DNA of 64,000 bases from QKMZ01 sp012965515 (GCA_937879965.1 CALFMP010000017.1:3980-67979), one strand, 5' to 3'; positions 7,791-17,469 are shown, counted from the first letter of the stretch. The notes: generated by a model not told the origin, from the letters alone. Numbers and translations are program-made.

Positions 7791-9155
7791 GTGACCAGGT
7801 CGGTTGTAAAACACAGCTACATCAAAGCGGCAAACAAAGGTCGTGGTCGAGCAAAGGCGCACATAAACTACATTCGCTTTCGTCCAGGCAAAGACGAGAA
7901 TGAAGTCAATCGAAGCTTTTTTACTGATCGAGCTGACGGCTTTACTGCCAACGATGTCCATCGAGCGATCGATCGGCAAGAGAATCGTGGCGTTTTGATG
8001 CATAAGCTGATCCTGTCGCCGGGCGTTAAAGAGGCAAATGTTCAGCAGTTCGTTCGGGAGACTATGACTGAGTTAGGCAGGTCCAAAGGGTTGGATTTGG
8101 AGTGGTATGCAGTCGAGCATCAAAACACGGCGAATCCTCACGCGCACGTTGTAGTCATGGCTACAGACAAGAAAGGGCGGCAAGTGCGTTTGCGACGTCC
8201 TGATTACACTAAGGTGAAAGAGGTTGGAGACGAGTATCTTGAGCGAAATCGCTTGCTTGACCGATTTAAGGAGCATGAGCGTAACAAAGGAAACGGCAGC
8301 AGAGAAGCCACGCCCAGGACGTTGAAGGAACGACTAGTTGGGGCACTAAAAGCTGCAAAAGAAGAGTTCAATAGAAAAACTTTGAGAGCTCCGGAGCAGC
8401 AGAAAGCTGATCGCCTAGAGCTTCTGTTGGAGAGAGAAAGGGAGTCGCTGGGAGATATGCCTTCCGCAGAAGAATTGGCCGGCAAGCGCTCGAGGCAGGA
8501 AGCTCGAGCCAAGAAAGCCAAGGAAATTGCATGGGAGTACTACTCAACTGAAATCAGGCTCAATTTTGCTGGCGAGTCTGTTGATTACAACTGGAACAGT
8601 TCGCTGCTTGAATTAAAAAAACTGCAGCAGGAGTATTTGAAAGTTGGATCGTCTGTTCGGCAGCAGTTGACTGAAGATGAGTACAAAAGGCTGGATGCAT
8701 GGGTAAAGGATGGAAATTACCTGGAGAAACGGCTTTTTGCCCAAGCATTGGATGTGAAAGATTTATCGCTTGATTTAGGAGCGGAGCAGAAATTGACCGT
8801 GACAAAAGCTTCCAGTCTGTCCGAATTAAATGGCGTCCGGAAATTGGACCGGAAAGGTGAAATCGTTCTGACTCCGGTAGAGGCAAAAGCTTTGGACTTG
8901 TGGATACGGGAGCAAGAAAGAGTAGAACCGATTACGATAAAAGTACCCGGAAAAGATGAAGAGGTTTTGTACGAAAAGTCTGATTCTCGTGAAGCGTTGG
9001 AATTTTTGGCTGACGAATATGAAGCTGGTGAAAAGTGGGCGCAGGGTATGAAGAAGAAAGAGTATTCGAAACTGAGATCTTGGATAAAAGAGAAACGGGC
9101 AGAAGAATTGGAGCAGAAACAGGCATCCCGGGAAGATGAGAAAGACAAAAGCTGA
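7791..9155 (+). CDS. HUH relaxase (MobA/VirD2-like)
   Basis: 454 residues from a GTG start 6 bases after the accessory gene. The N-terminal domain has the relaxase layout: Y10 and Y27 are the candidate nucleophiles (AHINYIRF), followed by LILSPG, and the metal-binding triad H110, H117, H119 in EHQNTANPHAHVVV. It would nick oriT, stay covalently bound to the strand's 5' end and lead transfer. Residues 170-454 are charged and coiled-coil-rich, with no primase or helicase motif seen. The MOB class (P or Q) cannot be decided here. Confidence 0.88.
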   Translation: MTRSVVKHSYIKAANKGRGRAKAHINYIRFRPGKDENEVNRSFFTDRADGFTANDVHRAIDRQENRGVLMHKLILSPGVKEANVQQFVRETMTELGRSKGLDLEWYAVEHQNTANPHAHVVVMATDKKGRQVRLRRPDYTKVKEVGDEYLERNRLLDRFKEHERNKGNGSREATPRTLKERLVGALKAAKEEFNRKTLRAPEQQKADRLELLLERERESLGDMPSAEELAGKRSRQEARAKKAKEIAWEYYSTEIRLNFAGESVDYNWNSSLLELKKLQQEYLKVGSSVRQQLTEDEYKRLDAWVKDGNYLEKRLFAQALDVKDLSLDLGAEQKLTVTKASSLSELNGVRKLDRKGEIVLTPVEAKALDLWIREQERVEPITIKVPGKDEEVLYEKSDSREALEFLADEYEAGEKWAQGMKKKEYSKLRSWIKEKRAEELEQKQASREDEKDKS

Positions 9156-9164
9156 GGCTTTGTT

Positions 9165-10010
9165 ATGACCGATCCCGAAAAGAGAAGAAAAAAGCTGAAA
9201 GTGCAAAAGTCGCTATCAAAAGAGCGGCAGACGCAAGTTTCCAGACCCAAGGAATTGCGCAGTAATTCTTCCGAAAAGTCGCAGATGCCAAAAGAACAGG
9301 CTTCTTTGAAATCCGACTCTGACAAGAAGAGCACTAATGACCGAAAGCTTGAGAACGCGAGTGAGGCCCGGCGGAAGAATTCCGGCACAGGAAAGTACAA
9401 AACCGTTTCTGAAAAGTCTAAGCAGTTTGAAGGACAAGTTCGCGCCGGGAAAAAGGAAATTCTCAAAGAGCATCTAGAACGCAAGGCGAAGCAGCGAGCT
9501 GATTTAACAGAGCAGAAAGCCAGCTTGCAGAAAGAAATCAAAGCGATGAATAAGATCGCTGAGGTTAGAGAAACTGTCGATACTCAGTACACGGCCAAAT
9601 ACAGTTGCTGGGAATCTGCCATTTCTGTTGGCGCAAAAGGCGCGGCATCGACTGGGCTGAGAAAATTGGATCCGTCAGTTGCGATCAATCTTGCCAGACA
9701 GCAGGCGGGTTCTTCTTTGAAAGCAAAACTTGAGCCGAAGATTCAAGCGCAATTGGCGAAAATTGTTTCTTTTGCCCGTGATTTGAAAATTGCCAATGTC
9801 AAAGCAGTGAAGGAGCCGATTGTAGCAAAGGCTGGATCGATGCCGAAAGACCCGGCCGCAGCGTCGCAAAAGATTGTGAACAGCAAACTGCGACAAAAGT
9901 TGAAGGACATGAAAGAAAGGGAAATCATGCGTGATCCCAACCGCAATCCGGGCAAGTTTGAAGAGGTCAATTTGCCCGCGCGTGGTGTTGGTGGCATGGG
10001 AGGCATGTAA
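9165..10010 (+). CDS. Charged coiled-coil protein of the transfer operon
   Basis: 281 residues, 10 bases after the relaxase. Residues 1-130 are very rich in Lys, Glu, Ser and Arg and look disordered; residues 100-130 and 200-260 look like coiled coil. The C-terminus is a glycine/methionine tail (GVGGMGGM). No domain is recognised. Its position between relaxase and coupling protein suggests a relaxosome or coupling adaptor role. Its stop is followed directly by the next GTG start, indicating translational coupling. Confidence 0.6.
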   Translation: MTDPEKRRKKLKVQKSLSKERQTQVSRPKELRSNSSEKSQMPKEQASLKSDSDKKSTNDRKLENASEARRKNSGTGKYKTVSEKSKQFEGQVRAGKKEILKEHLERKAKQRADLTEQKASLQKEIKAMNKIAEVRETVDTQYTAKYSCWESAISVGAKGAASTGLRKLDPSVAINLARQQAGSSLKAKLEPKIQAQLAKIVSFARDLKIANVKAVKEPIVAKAGSMPKDPAAASQKIVNSKLRQKLKDMKEREIMRDPNRNPGKFEEVNLPARGVGGMGGM

Positions 10011-11957
10011 GTGGCGAGCAAGTTTTCTGACCGATGCCCAACGGACATCCCGCCGGAAATGCTGGCTCGCGTTTTCATGACGTCTTTGAGGCGGCATCAG
10101 TGGCATGTCACTTATGTCGACGAGATGACTCGAATTATCACTGCAGAGCTGAAAGCACCGCAAAACATCATGGGCAAAGTCTGGCACTACAACTACTCGG
10201 CAATTATTCGTTGGCTGGAAGAGGACGGTTTTGCATATACGGAAATTGAAATCAATGAGCAGTCCTATGACTGGACGGGAGAAGATTGCCAGAAGAAATA
10301 TGCAGAGTTGGTCAAAAGTCTTTTCGAGGATTCACGAGGAATAGTCGAGGCGCTGGACAAGCCAAAGAAGGGTGCACGATGGGCTACTCCAAATGAGCTA
10401 TTTCAGGCTGGCTATATAGTCAAAGAACGCAATCCAAAGCGGTTTTTAGTAACTGGGGATAACATCAGCTGCCTGTCTTTGCCGGAGGAAGACACGAATA
10501 AACATGTGCTTGTTTGCGGTCCAACCGGCTCAGGTAAAACGACAGGCGTACATATACCGAATTTGATTGAGCGCTACAAATGCTCGGCGCTGGTCACAGA
10601 GGCAACGGGTGGGAAGAGCGCCGGCGACCTATACACAAAAACCGCTGGTTTTCGAGCACATCATGGGCACAAGATTGTTTATTTCAATCCGGACAACCTG
10701 AGCTCCGATAGATTCAATCCGCTGGATTCGATCGAGACCTATCGAGATGCTCGGCGAGTTGTCGAGATCATCATGCAGTCAACAACTTTGCAGACTCACA
10801 AGGGTGATCAAAGCTGGGAAATGAGCGAGAGAATGTTGCTTACCGGTTTGCTGTTGCACTCGATTGGATTACGCGACGAGGGAAAGGCAAATCTTGGATA
10901 TATTGCCGACTTGTTTGAGGATGGTCCCGAAGGCATTCAGAAAGTCGTAGCCGACAGCCCAATAGAGGTGGCTAGAAGGGCGTACAAGAAGTTTTTGAAC
11001 ACCACAACGCCTCCTTACAGGAACTTGGTTGCAAATGGCATCATAGTGCGTCTGGACCTTTGGAACGAACCTCGAATAAGAGCGCTCACTGAAACCACAG
11101 ATGTCAACCTGTCAGAGATGGCCGAAGGGCTATTCACCTGGTATCTAGCAACACCTGCCGATAAGCCGGAATTGAAACCGCTGGCTGCTCTTATGTTTAA
11201 CCTTGCACTAAGCTTTTGCACTACAACTAAGCTCAAGCACCCAGTTGCGTTGTTTCTGGATGAGTTTACTAACTTCGGCTACGTACGCGGCTTGCCTGAC
11301 AAGCTGACCATTATTCGGCACGACAAAATTCCGATTGTCTTGGGCGTTCAGGACTATGTTCAGCTGGAAAACCTCTACGGAAAAGAGGCGAAAAAATTCT
11401 TGAGCCAGACCGCCGGCAAAATCTTCTTCAAGCCCAATGATTACGAAACAGCGAAACAGATAAGCACTATGTTGGGCGATGTCAACAAGAACGAAGATAA
11501 GGTTACTTCTGCCGGACAGCTGCGGGATGTGAAGGAGAAGGAGCCGCTGTTAAGCGTCGACGACCTTTTGAACCTTGGGACTATCGATGAAAACAATCAA
11601 GAAGCAGAGACAGGCAAGCCAAACATGATTGTGTTTTTGCCTGCGACACGCCCTGTGCAAGTGAGATCTCTAACCTGGAGAGATTATCAAACCGAAACGG
11701 ACGAACTTCTCTTCCCTCTTCCGAAGCGTCAAGTTCTTGAAGTGGACGAAAAGCTGGCACGAGCAAAATTAAAGCCTGATGCGGTTGCGGCGGAAACATC
11801 GGGCGAAGAATTAGAGCGCGACAAAGAGCTGCGAGATGAGGAAGCAATAGAAGACGTACCGCAGACTGAAGAATTGGACAGTGACATAAAAGCAAAGAAT
11901 CAGGACGATGAGGCTCCAGGACCAGATGAAAATGAGTATGGATATTTGACCTGGTAG
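10011..11957 (+). CDS. VirD4/TraG-type coupling ATPase without membrane anchor
   Basis: 648 residues from a GTG start. Walker A (GPTGSGKTTG) lies near residue 170-179 and is followed by VHIPNL, typical of TraG/VirD4. Walker B (VALFLDEFTNFG) lies near residue 412-423, followed by the IPIVLGVQDYVQLENLYG segment. Such ATPases hand the relaxase-DNA complex to a type IV secretion channel. Unlike most VirD4 proteins, residues 1-165 contain no transmembrane helices. The C-terminus is acidic. The next gene encodes a small protein with an N-terminal hydrophobic anchor. No VirB genes are in the window. Confidence 0.88.
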   Translation: MASKFSDRCPTDIPPEMLARVFMTSLRRHQWHVTYVDEMTRIITAELKAPQNIMGKVWHYNYSAIIRWLEEDGFAYTEIEINEQSYDWTGEDCQKKYAELVKSLFEDSRGIVEALDKPKKGARWATPNELFQAGYIVKERNPKRFLVTGDNISCLSLPEEDTNKHVLVCGPTGSGKTTGVHIPNLIERYKCSALVTEATGGKSAGDLYTKTAGFRAHHGHKIVYFNPDNLSSDRFNPLDSIETYRDARRVVEIIMQSTTLQTHKGDQSWEMSERMLLTGLLLHSIGLRDEGKANLGYIADLFEDGPEGIQKVVADSPIEVARRAYKKFLNTTTPPYRNLVANGIIVRLDLWNEPRIRALTETTDVNLSEMAEGLFTWYLATPADKPELKPLAALMFNLALSFCTTTKLKHPVALFLDEFTNFGYVRGLPDKLTIIRHDKIPIVLGVQDYVQLENLYGKEAKKFLSQTAGKIFFKPNDYETAKQISTMLGDVNKNEDKVTSAGQLRDVKEKEPLLSVDDLLNLGTIDENNQEAETGKPNMIVFLPATRPVQVRSLTWRDYQTETDELLFPLPKRQVLEVDEKLARAKLKPDAVAAETSGEELERDKELRDEEAIEDVPQTEELDSDIKAKNQDDEAPGPDENEYGYLTW

Positions 11958-11972
11958 AGCAAGGAGAGCGAG

Positions 11973-12521
11973 ATGGGACCAACAGCATTGCTCGGAATTG
12001 TTTTAGCCATTGTGGCGTTTTTTGTTGCAGGTGGCATTTCCAATCAGTTTGCCGGTCCATTGTCGATGCCGATTGCTTGCGCGGCGGCTTATTTCACCTG
12101 GAAGTACTTTTGGGACAAAGACGGCAATCAGATGATTGCACTGATGAATCCGCCTGACAAAACGTGGCAAGCAAACTTGCCGACTGCTTTTGGAATGATC
12201 AAGGACGAATTGGACACCTATCGGTATGAGAGTCCGCAAGCAGGATTGATTACTTATCGAGTTGACGCGACCGATGATGCGCGAGGAATTATCAAAGCCG
12301 AGTCCAACTTTGCCGAGAAACTTGGCGGCGCCGGCAACTACGTTGATGCTAAACGGAATATTGTTTTGCAAATTCAGCTTATTCCTGAAGGCTCGGCAAC
12401 TCGTGCAGTGTTCAAATATCAGATATTCTCGCCGAAAGGCACAGGCACTGTGCGAGAAGTGCTTAAGGACACTCAAGCAAAACTAGATAGTGCAATTGCA
12501 AAACTTCCTCTGCAGCCTTGA
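11973..12521 (+). CDS. Small membrane-anchored protein of transfer operon
   Basis: 182 residues, 15 bases after the coupling ATPase, with AAGGAGAG before the ATG. Residues 3-45 are hydrophobic (LLGIVLAIVAFFVAGGI, then a second stretch SMPIACAAAYFTW), giving one or two membrane spans. Residues 60-180 form a soluble alpha/beta domain. Its general pattern resembles the N-terminal domain of the preceding ATPase, though I cannot confirm homology. It may tether the soluble ATPase to the membrane. Confidence 0.55.
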   Translation: MGPTALLGIVLAIVAFFVAGGISNQFAGPLSMPIACAAAYFTWKYFWDKDGNQMIALMNPPDKTWQANLPTAFGMIKDELDTYRYESPQAGLITYRVDATDDARGIIKAESNFAEKLGGAGNYVDAKRNIVLQIQLIPEGSATRAVFKYQIFSPKGTGTVREVLKDTQAKLDSAIAKLPLQP

Positions 12522-12549
12522 AATCCGTGACTTCAATGGAGAAATAACG

Positions 12550-13083
12550 ATGACAAAGAAATTGGCGTTGATGCTGTCTTTAACAACGGCGCTCACCATC
12601 TGTATGCAGCCTTCTTTTGCGCAAGAAAAGGGGACGCCGGCCTATGTCGAGAAAGTAAAAGTCGCGCTGGCTGCAATTGCTTCAGAAGAGGACAAAGCGC
12701 CGAGTAAAAACTGGTTTCCGACCGGCAAAAGAGATTTGAAAACTGCATATCGAGCTACAGCCAATATGGAGAAAGCGAACTTTGCCCTGGACCTACAGGA
12801 CTTCGTAAACAACGCAGGCGAAAAACTCGACAATCTAGCGAGCACTTATGTGCCTTATTCGAAGAGAAAGTCGTTTTCGGAGTCTTGGTGGCTGAGGCAC
12901 AGCAGTGTTTACACAAAGCTATCTGCGCTAGAGCGAGAGAAGTGGGTCGACGAGGCAATCCTGGATGCGACACAATTGAGATGGCAGGGTCTCAAGCGTT
13001 TAAATGCAAGTTATTCCGCTTCCCATGTTTTGGCTCACGATGGGCTAATGGTGACCCTGTATAAACAGCAAGACAAATTCTAA
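12550..13083 (+). CDS. Exported protein of transfer operon
   Basis: The ATG at 12550 is preferred because GGAGAAAT precedes it and it begins a signal peptide: MTKK, a hydrophobic core LALMLSLTTALTI, and the cleavage-like SFA/QEKG. The mature part (about 155 residues) is helical with no recognised domain. It follows the membrane-anchored protein by about 28 bases and likely belongs to the same transcript, so a periplasmic role in transfer is possible. Confidence 0.55.
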   Translation: MTKKLALMLSLTTALTICMQPSFAQEKGTPAYVEKVKVALAAIASEEDKAPSKNWFPTGKRDLKTAYRATANMEKANFALDLQDFVNNAGEKLDNLASTYVPYSKRKSFSESWWLRHSSVYTKLSALEREKWVDEAILDATQLRWQGLKRLNASYSASHVLAHDGLMVTLYKQQDKF

Positions 13084-13109
13084 TTTCTCAAAAAGGGGAC
13101 AATTAAATC

Positions 13110-14519
13110 GTGAAATCCTTGTTCGAGCCCTGGGATTTCAAAGGGCATTGGTGGAGTAGTAGCCTAAGTTTTAGCCAGGGTGAATTGCTAAGAGTGTCCG
13201 GAGATTTATCCTTTGAAGGGATGACAAACGAGTTAGTGCTTTTTCTGAGAGGCGAATCGGCAGATCTTCGAAGCCCTCCAGGAAGTTTTAGTTCGATTTT
13301 TGAAGACTCTTGGACGGGCAATGAATGGATTCACGGAATCGATTTGAATGGTATCCCGATCACTTTGGTAAATTGTCAACTCGGACCATCTCAGTACCAT
13401 TCCATTTCGCATCTTGCAAGCCAAACTCAAATTTTGCCACGGTATGCTTTGGTGGGAATTCACGCGGACGAGAATTCGAGATTTTGCGAAGCTACGTTAG
13501 ATTTTCCTGGTCTCGCTCAATTTTTAGATCTGGCTTTCACTAAGCAAAATCGTTCTGGAAGTCAGGCAAATAGGTTTTATTTATCCATTAGAGCTGTTCA
13601 CGGCACTGAAACAATGCTCATTTCCTTTTGGCAAAAAAATCATTTCGGAAATTGGAACCCTGGAAGTCAGAACCCAGGACCAGAGCCGGTTTCTGGAATC
13701 ACGATTGAACCTATTCTTCCCCAGGATTTAGAGTGGTTTGTTGAAGTTGCTTATTCACTACAGTATTTCTTGACGGTGTTGTATGGCGTTCCTACGTGTC
13801 CGAGCAGATTTGTGCTCGGTAAAAATACAAATGTTCTCTATCGGTTCGAGCGCTCTCGAATTCAACAAAGGCCTGTATGGACTGAAATGATCATCCGTTG
13901 TCTCGGCGATCAAGACTTTAAGGACGCAGTAAAAATGTGGTTCTCATACAATGAGCCTTATCACGAAGCAACGTACCGGTTTTTTGATGCTTTCTTTTTT
14001 CCACATAAGAAAGCCAACGTAGATCTGGTTTTGTATTCGCAGACATTGGAAATTTTGCATGAGCAACTTTCCCCAAGTAAAAATCGACTTGGCGTCGCAC
14101 AAGTTGTTGCGCTAAAAGCCCTGAAACAATGGATCAAAAGGGCTTTCAAAGGCGACAAATCTTTCGTGAAGGAAATAATGGGTAGACTCGCTTACACTGG
14201 ATATCCGTCGCAGAAAGATCGGTTAATTGAACTTTTTTCGGAACTTGAAGCGTTCATGCCTGCGCTGTTTTACAAAAATCCGCACGACTTTGTCGAAGCC
14301 GTTATTTGCACACGTAACTACTATATTCATGGAACCAAAAAGAAAGTTTTTCTCGACATAATTCAGCAAGCCGTTGCTGTTAGAGGACTAGAGCTAGCCA
14401 TTGTTTTACTGCTTTTGAAAAATCTTGGTTTTTCTTCCAACTTAGTAAATCATGGACTGGTAAAGACAAATCTTTGGAAGCGGTGGGCGTTGAATAAAGG
14501 GACGTACTTGCCGTACTAA
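13110..14519 (+). CDS. ApeA-like HEPN protein (candidate antiphage RNase)
   Basis: 469 residues from a GTG start with AAAAGGGG 11 bases upstream. The N-terminal 200 residues have beta-rich ApeA-N-like features: GHWW, GELLRVSGDLSFEG, and HGIDLNGIPITLVNCQ. The C-terminal half is helical and carries the HEPN motif RNYYIH (R402 to H407, Rx4H) at VICTRNYYIHG. In known ApeA proteins the N-terminal domain senses phage and the HEPN domain cleaves RNA, causing abortive infection. It opens the cargo island right after the transfer operon. Confidence 0.72.
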   Translation: MKSLFEPWDFKGHWWSSSLSFSQGELLRVSGDLSFEGMTNELVLFLRGESADLRSPPGSFSSIFEDSWTGNEWIHGIDLNGIPITLVNCQLGPSQYHSISHLASQTQILPRYALVGIHADENSRFCEATLDFPGLAQFLDLAFTKQNRSGSQANRFYLSIRAVHGTETMLISFWQKNHFGNWNPGSQNPGPEPVSGITIEPILPQDLEWFVEVAYSLQYFLTVLYGVPTCPSRFVLGKNTNVLYRFERSRIQQRPVWTEMIIRCLGDQDFKDAVKMWFSYNEPYHEATYRFFDAFFFPHKKANVDLVLYSQTLEILHEQLSPSKNRLGVAQVVALKALKQWIKRAFKGDKSFVKEIMGRLAYTGYPSQKDRLIELFSELEAFMPALFYKNPHDFVEAVICTRNYYIHGTKKKVFLDIIQQAVAVRGLELAIVLLLLKNLGFSSNLVNHGLVKTNLWKRWALNKGTYLPY

Positions 14520-14573
14520 TCTTAGCTAGGCATAGTGCTACCGTCTCTTTTCTATTATTGCGTCCCGGCGCCA

Positions 14574-14633
14574 CCGACCGTCAAGCTATGGTTTGATACC
14601 TAAGCGGTAAATAGCTGCAGGCTTGACTGTCGG
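14574..14633. repeat. Long imperfect inverted repeat (structured RNA or site)
   Basis: CCGACCGTCAAGC (14574-14586) pairs with GCTTGACTGTCGG (14621-14633), 13 bases with one mismatch around a 34-base interior. The interior can form a small GGT/ACC hairpin. The element lies between the ApeA-like gene and the sigma-factor gene. It has no T-run, so it is not an ordinary terminator; it could be a 5' leader structure or a protein-binding site. Confidence 0.5.
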
Positions 14634-14695
14634 AGCCATGCCGCATGTGTCTTCTCGTTGACGACATCGGGTCGTCTTTGAGGAGGATTTGGAAA

Positions 14696-15214
14696 ATGGA
14701 ACGCACTCGTGAAGAAAAAATTGTACGCATTTTTGAATCAGTGAAGGCTCATGCTAAGGGTATATCTGGTCGCTTTGTGGACATGGACGATTTGGTTCAG
14801 TTCACGATGGAGAAAATTCTCAAAGCGAAAAATCTTCCTCAATATCCTTCCGACAAATGGATCTTCGCGTGCACTTGGAACGCGCGCAATGATGTTCTGC
14901 GCAAAATCTACAAAGAGCGAGAATGCCGAGACTTCTTTACTTCAATAGATTCCACAAGGCTTTCGTATGAGGAAGATTGCGATACCATCGTGCCTGCAAT
15001 CGTCTCTGAGCCATCGGAGCCGTATCTTGCCTGCGTGATAGAAAGTGCTATCAATCAGCTTACACTGGCTCATCGGGAAGCTTTTGTATTTTACGCAGCA
15101 GGTCTTTCTTACGCTCAAATTTCCCAACTGACAAAGACCAATATTAATACGGTTAGGTCGAGGCTTTTCTTCGCTAAGTCTTCGCTACGGTGTTTGTTAG
15201 CCAATTGTAGATAA
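14696..15214 (+). CDS. ECF-type RNA polymerase sigma factor
   Basis: The start at 14696 is fixed by GAGGAGGA 8 bases upstream; the frame also opens earlier at 14645. Region 2 is seen in VDMDDLVQFTMEKIL and WIFACTWNARNDVLRKI. Region 4 is seen in LTLAHREAFVFYAAGLSYAQISQLTKTNINTVRSRLFFAKSSLR, a helix-turn-helix that reads the -35. Length is 172 residues. No anti-sigma factor lies beside it; the next gene is a HEPN-like protein. It may be a stand-alone regulator of cargo genes. Confidence 0.85.
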   Translation: MERTREEKIVRIFESVKAHAKGISGRFVDMDDLVQFTMEKILKAKNLPQYPSDKWIFACTWNARNDVLRKIYKERECRDFFTSIDSTRLSYEEDCDTIVPAIVSEPSEPYLACVIESAINQLTLAHREAFVFYAAGLSYAQISQLTKTNINTVRSRLFFAKSSLRCLLANCR

Positions 15215-15415
15215 GTTTCAAGTCGGGTAGCGAAAGCTGCCCGACTCACTAGACTATTTCAACCGCTAACTTTGGCAAAAATCGTAAGTTGGTTCAGACA
15301 CCACCGGTTTAATTGATTTCAAATACGTTTCATCCATTGCAAAGCAATCTGAAGAAGAAGAGTAGAATTGCAATAGAGTGTAATCTGTTTCATCTGAAAT
15401 GTTGGAGCCGAGCAA

Positions 15416-16228
15416 ATGAACTTCGAACAACAGCCGGTGGTATTGCAAAAGGTCTTCAGTTCGACCGGAATCGATATGCACGGACTTAGGAAAACCAAAG
15501 ATTGGCCTTTTATCCTGCGCCTTATGCGCATAGCGAATGACATCAATCTATCACCTGGAGTTGAATTCATTGTTGGAATGCGTCAGCAAAGTGCTCATTT
15601 AGATGTTATTTGCCGCGGCTTATTCTGGCACTTCATGCGCTGGAATTCGGCCGTTGCGGCAGAAGCTATTAAGGTTGTAATAGAACCTCTCCAAAAGCAT
15701 AAAAATGACTCTAGCCATAGGGTGTGGGAAATAATTCGAAGCCGACAAGAACTTGTTGATTATTGGAATTCGCTTGAGAAACATCTTTCTGACAATGACT
15801 ACATCGACTATCTGCAGCGGGCGAAATTCGTTAGAGACAAATTGCTTGCACATTATGATGCGGGTCCAATCAGCAGGGCTTTCGAAGCGCAACTTGATTT
15901 GCATGAAAAGAACGGAGATGAAACAATCGTAGGGTGGCACATGCAATCAAGTAACGATGGTGGCATGCTTTACCGCAATAACATGATTGACCAGTTGATG
16001 AATGTCGCATGGTTTCAAAGCTATGGGATAGAGCCGACAGTGAGTGGACCAGACCAAGAAGCCATAAATGATTTGTGTAATTCATTACAGCTATTTTTTA
16101 GCCTAGTAGCTAATTTCACTCATGGAATTGTGATTGCTTATCTTGAACATCACGACCTAACAATCGGCGAAGGAGAAGGTGGTGAGCCACCCTGGATTCA
16201 AAAGGATAGAGTGATCAACGACAATTAG
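15416..16228 (+). CDS. AbiU2-like HEPN protein
   Basis: 270 residues, all helical. The segment RAKFVRDKLLAHYD contains R140 and H146 (Rx5H), the arrangement of HEPN_AbiU2-type domains, whose relatives are RNases or toxins in abortive infection. Residues 1-75 include GVEFIVGMRQQSAHLDVICRG, a helical region with further conserved-looking His and Arg. No signal peptide or membrane span. Monocistronic and preceded by an AT-rich gap. Catalytic function is inferred from the motif only. Confidence 0.6.
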   Translation: MNFEQQPVVLQKVFSSTGIDMHGLRKTKDWPFILRLMRIANDINLSPGVEFIVGMRQQSAHLDVICRGLFWHFMRWNSAVAAEAIKVVIEPLQKHKNDSSHRVWEIIRSRQELVDYWNSLEKHLSDNDYIDYLQRAKFVRDKLLAHYDAGPISRAFEAQLDLHEKNGDETIVGWHMQSSNDGGMLYRNNMIDQLMNVAWFQSYGIEPTVSGPDQEAINDLCNSLQLFFSLVANFTHGIVIAYLEHHDLTIGEGEGGEPPWIQKDRVINDN

Positions 16229-16416
16229 AATTGCGCGCGCTCAATTTAATTTGACGCTATTCATAGAGAACAAAATCTAGGAAGCGACACGTGTGAGGCT
16301 TAGTCAATCATAGAGAACTTTTGCTATTGCCCGTAATCCATAAAACTTCAGGAACATAATTGCCATTTCCGGCGGGTTGGTGGTGAACTTATATGGTAAT
16401 TCGAGATATTTCGGTA

Positions 16417-17469
16417 CTAGTTCAATGGACTGTCACGAAATGGATTTAATTTTGGTGGATTGTCTTTGGAGATTTGTATGAGCTCTTCGATCAACTTGTC
16501 CTCTGTTGCACTAAATGGTTGATAACGATCAAATTCCAAAACGGCAATCTCTGGGTGTTCCTGACAAAGTTTTTTGGCCCACTCGAAATTATTGTCTGAG
16601 CTGTAAATTTGCCTCCTGCACCGAACAAGTTGAAGCTGGTTGTATTGTTTTACCTTTCCTTTAGTTAAAAATCCTAATTGCTTGTCTGAGTCCTTATGCT
16701 CTGGAAAAAAGGATTTGTCATACAAACTCACAGCAATATTTGGAGACAGTGGGAACACAATATGCACTCCTTTTGAGGCTAATCCATTTGAGGACACAAG
16801 CGCATTGGCAGGATTGGAAATTAATGTGATCGGCGTGTCCGACGTGATTAGCGGTGCGTCGTGGATATTTATATCGTAAAGCCAATACTTATCGACCAGA
16901 AGCGGGATCAGTTCAGGGAACTGAAGGAGCATTAACAGATGAAGTCTCTTGATCTCATTTTCATCTAACTCGATCTTGTATTTAGAAATGTCGATGCCAG
17001 GAAAGGCTATTGGAGCCGTCTCATCGAAAGCTCGCTGGTGAAATTTGGTATAGGCCTGGCGCACAAACTCGCGCATGTCATCCGTTCTCAAATATTGCAT
17101 GGCAATGAAACCGGCCAGATTTTGACAGTCTTTTGGAGAAAGTAACTGCCTCAATCCCTCAGGCTCTCCCGGAAAGCATTCTGCAATGCGTTTTCCTTCG
17201 TTTCGCAAATGTTGAAGGATTGGTGTTATAGCTCCTTCGATATTTGCAAATTCCTTTTCAATTGCCTGAAAGATTTCTGGTTTGGACTCGTCTCTTGTTT
17301 CACGCAAGTCATTGAACCAGGCTCCGACTGACACATTTTTGATATTTGGAGTCGAAACCGTGCCATCCTGTTTATTAAAACACCAAATGAACTCGTTCTT
17401 GCTCCAGCCTCGCAGGTAAGCACGAGGCACCCAATGTTGATTTTTAGCGGGTTTGGGTGTTTTCTTCAA
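16417..17469 (-). CDS. DUF4238 family protein
   Basis: 350 residues. The N-terminus NQHWVPRAYLRGWS is the hallmark of DUF4238, followed by IWCFNKQDGTV and a helical section with AIEKEFANIEGAI and FIAMQYLRTDDMREFV. Then comes a strand-rich part that includes PLITSDTPITLI and HIVFPLSPNIAVSLYD. The family is widespread, has no proven biochemical activity, and often turns up in mobile and defence regions. It is on the opposite strand to its neighbours and looks monocistronic. Confidence 0.8.
   Translation of the reverse strand: MKKTPKPAKNQHWVPRAYLRGWSKNEFIWCFNKQDGTVSTPNIKNVSVGAWFNDLRETRDESKPEIFQAIEKEFANIEGAITPILQHLRNEGKRIAECFPGEPEGLRQLLSPKDCQNLAGFIAMQYLRTDDMREFVRQAYTKFHQRAFDETAPIAFPGIDISKYKIELDENEIKRLHLLMLLQFPELIPLLVDKYWLYDINIHDAPLITSDTPITLISNPANALVSSNGLASKGVHIVFPLSPNIAVSLYDKSFFPEHKDSDKQLGFLTKGKVKQYNQLQLVRCRRQIYSSDNNFEWAKKLCQEHPEIAVLEFDRYQPFSATEDKLIEELIQISKDNPPKLNPFRDSPLN

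Noticed and set aside
8717..9541. Long minus-strand frame over the relaxase and coiled-coil genes
   Set aside because: Its product is Ser/Phe-rich, the mirror of a Lys/Glu-rich coding strand. It is a shadow of the real genes.
11581..12060. Minus-strand frame over the end of the coupling ATPase
   Set aside because: It overlaps a well-supported gene and has no domain, ribosome site or neighbours to support it.
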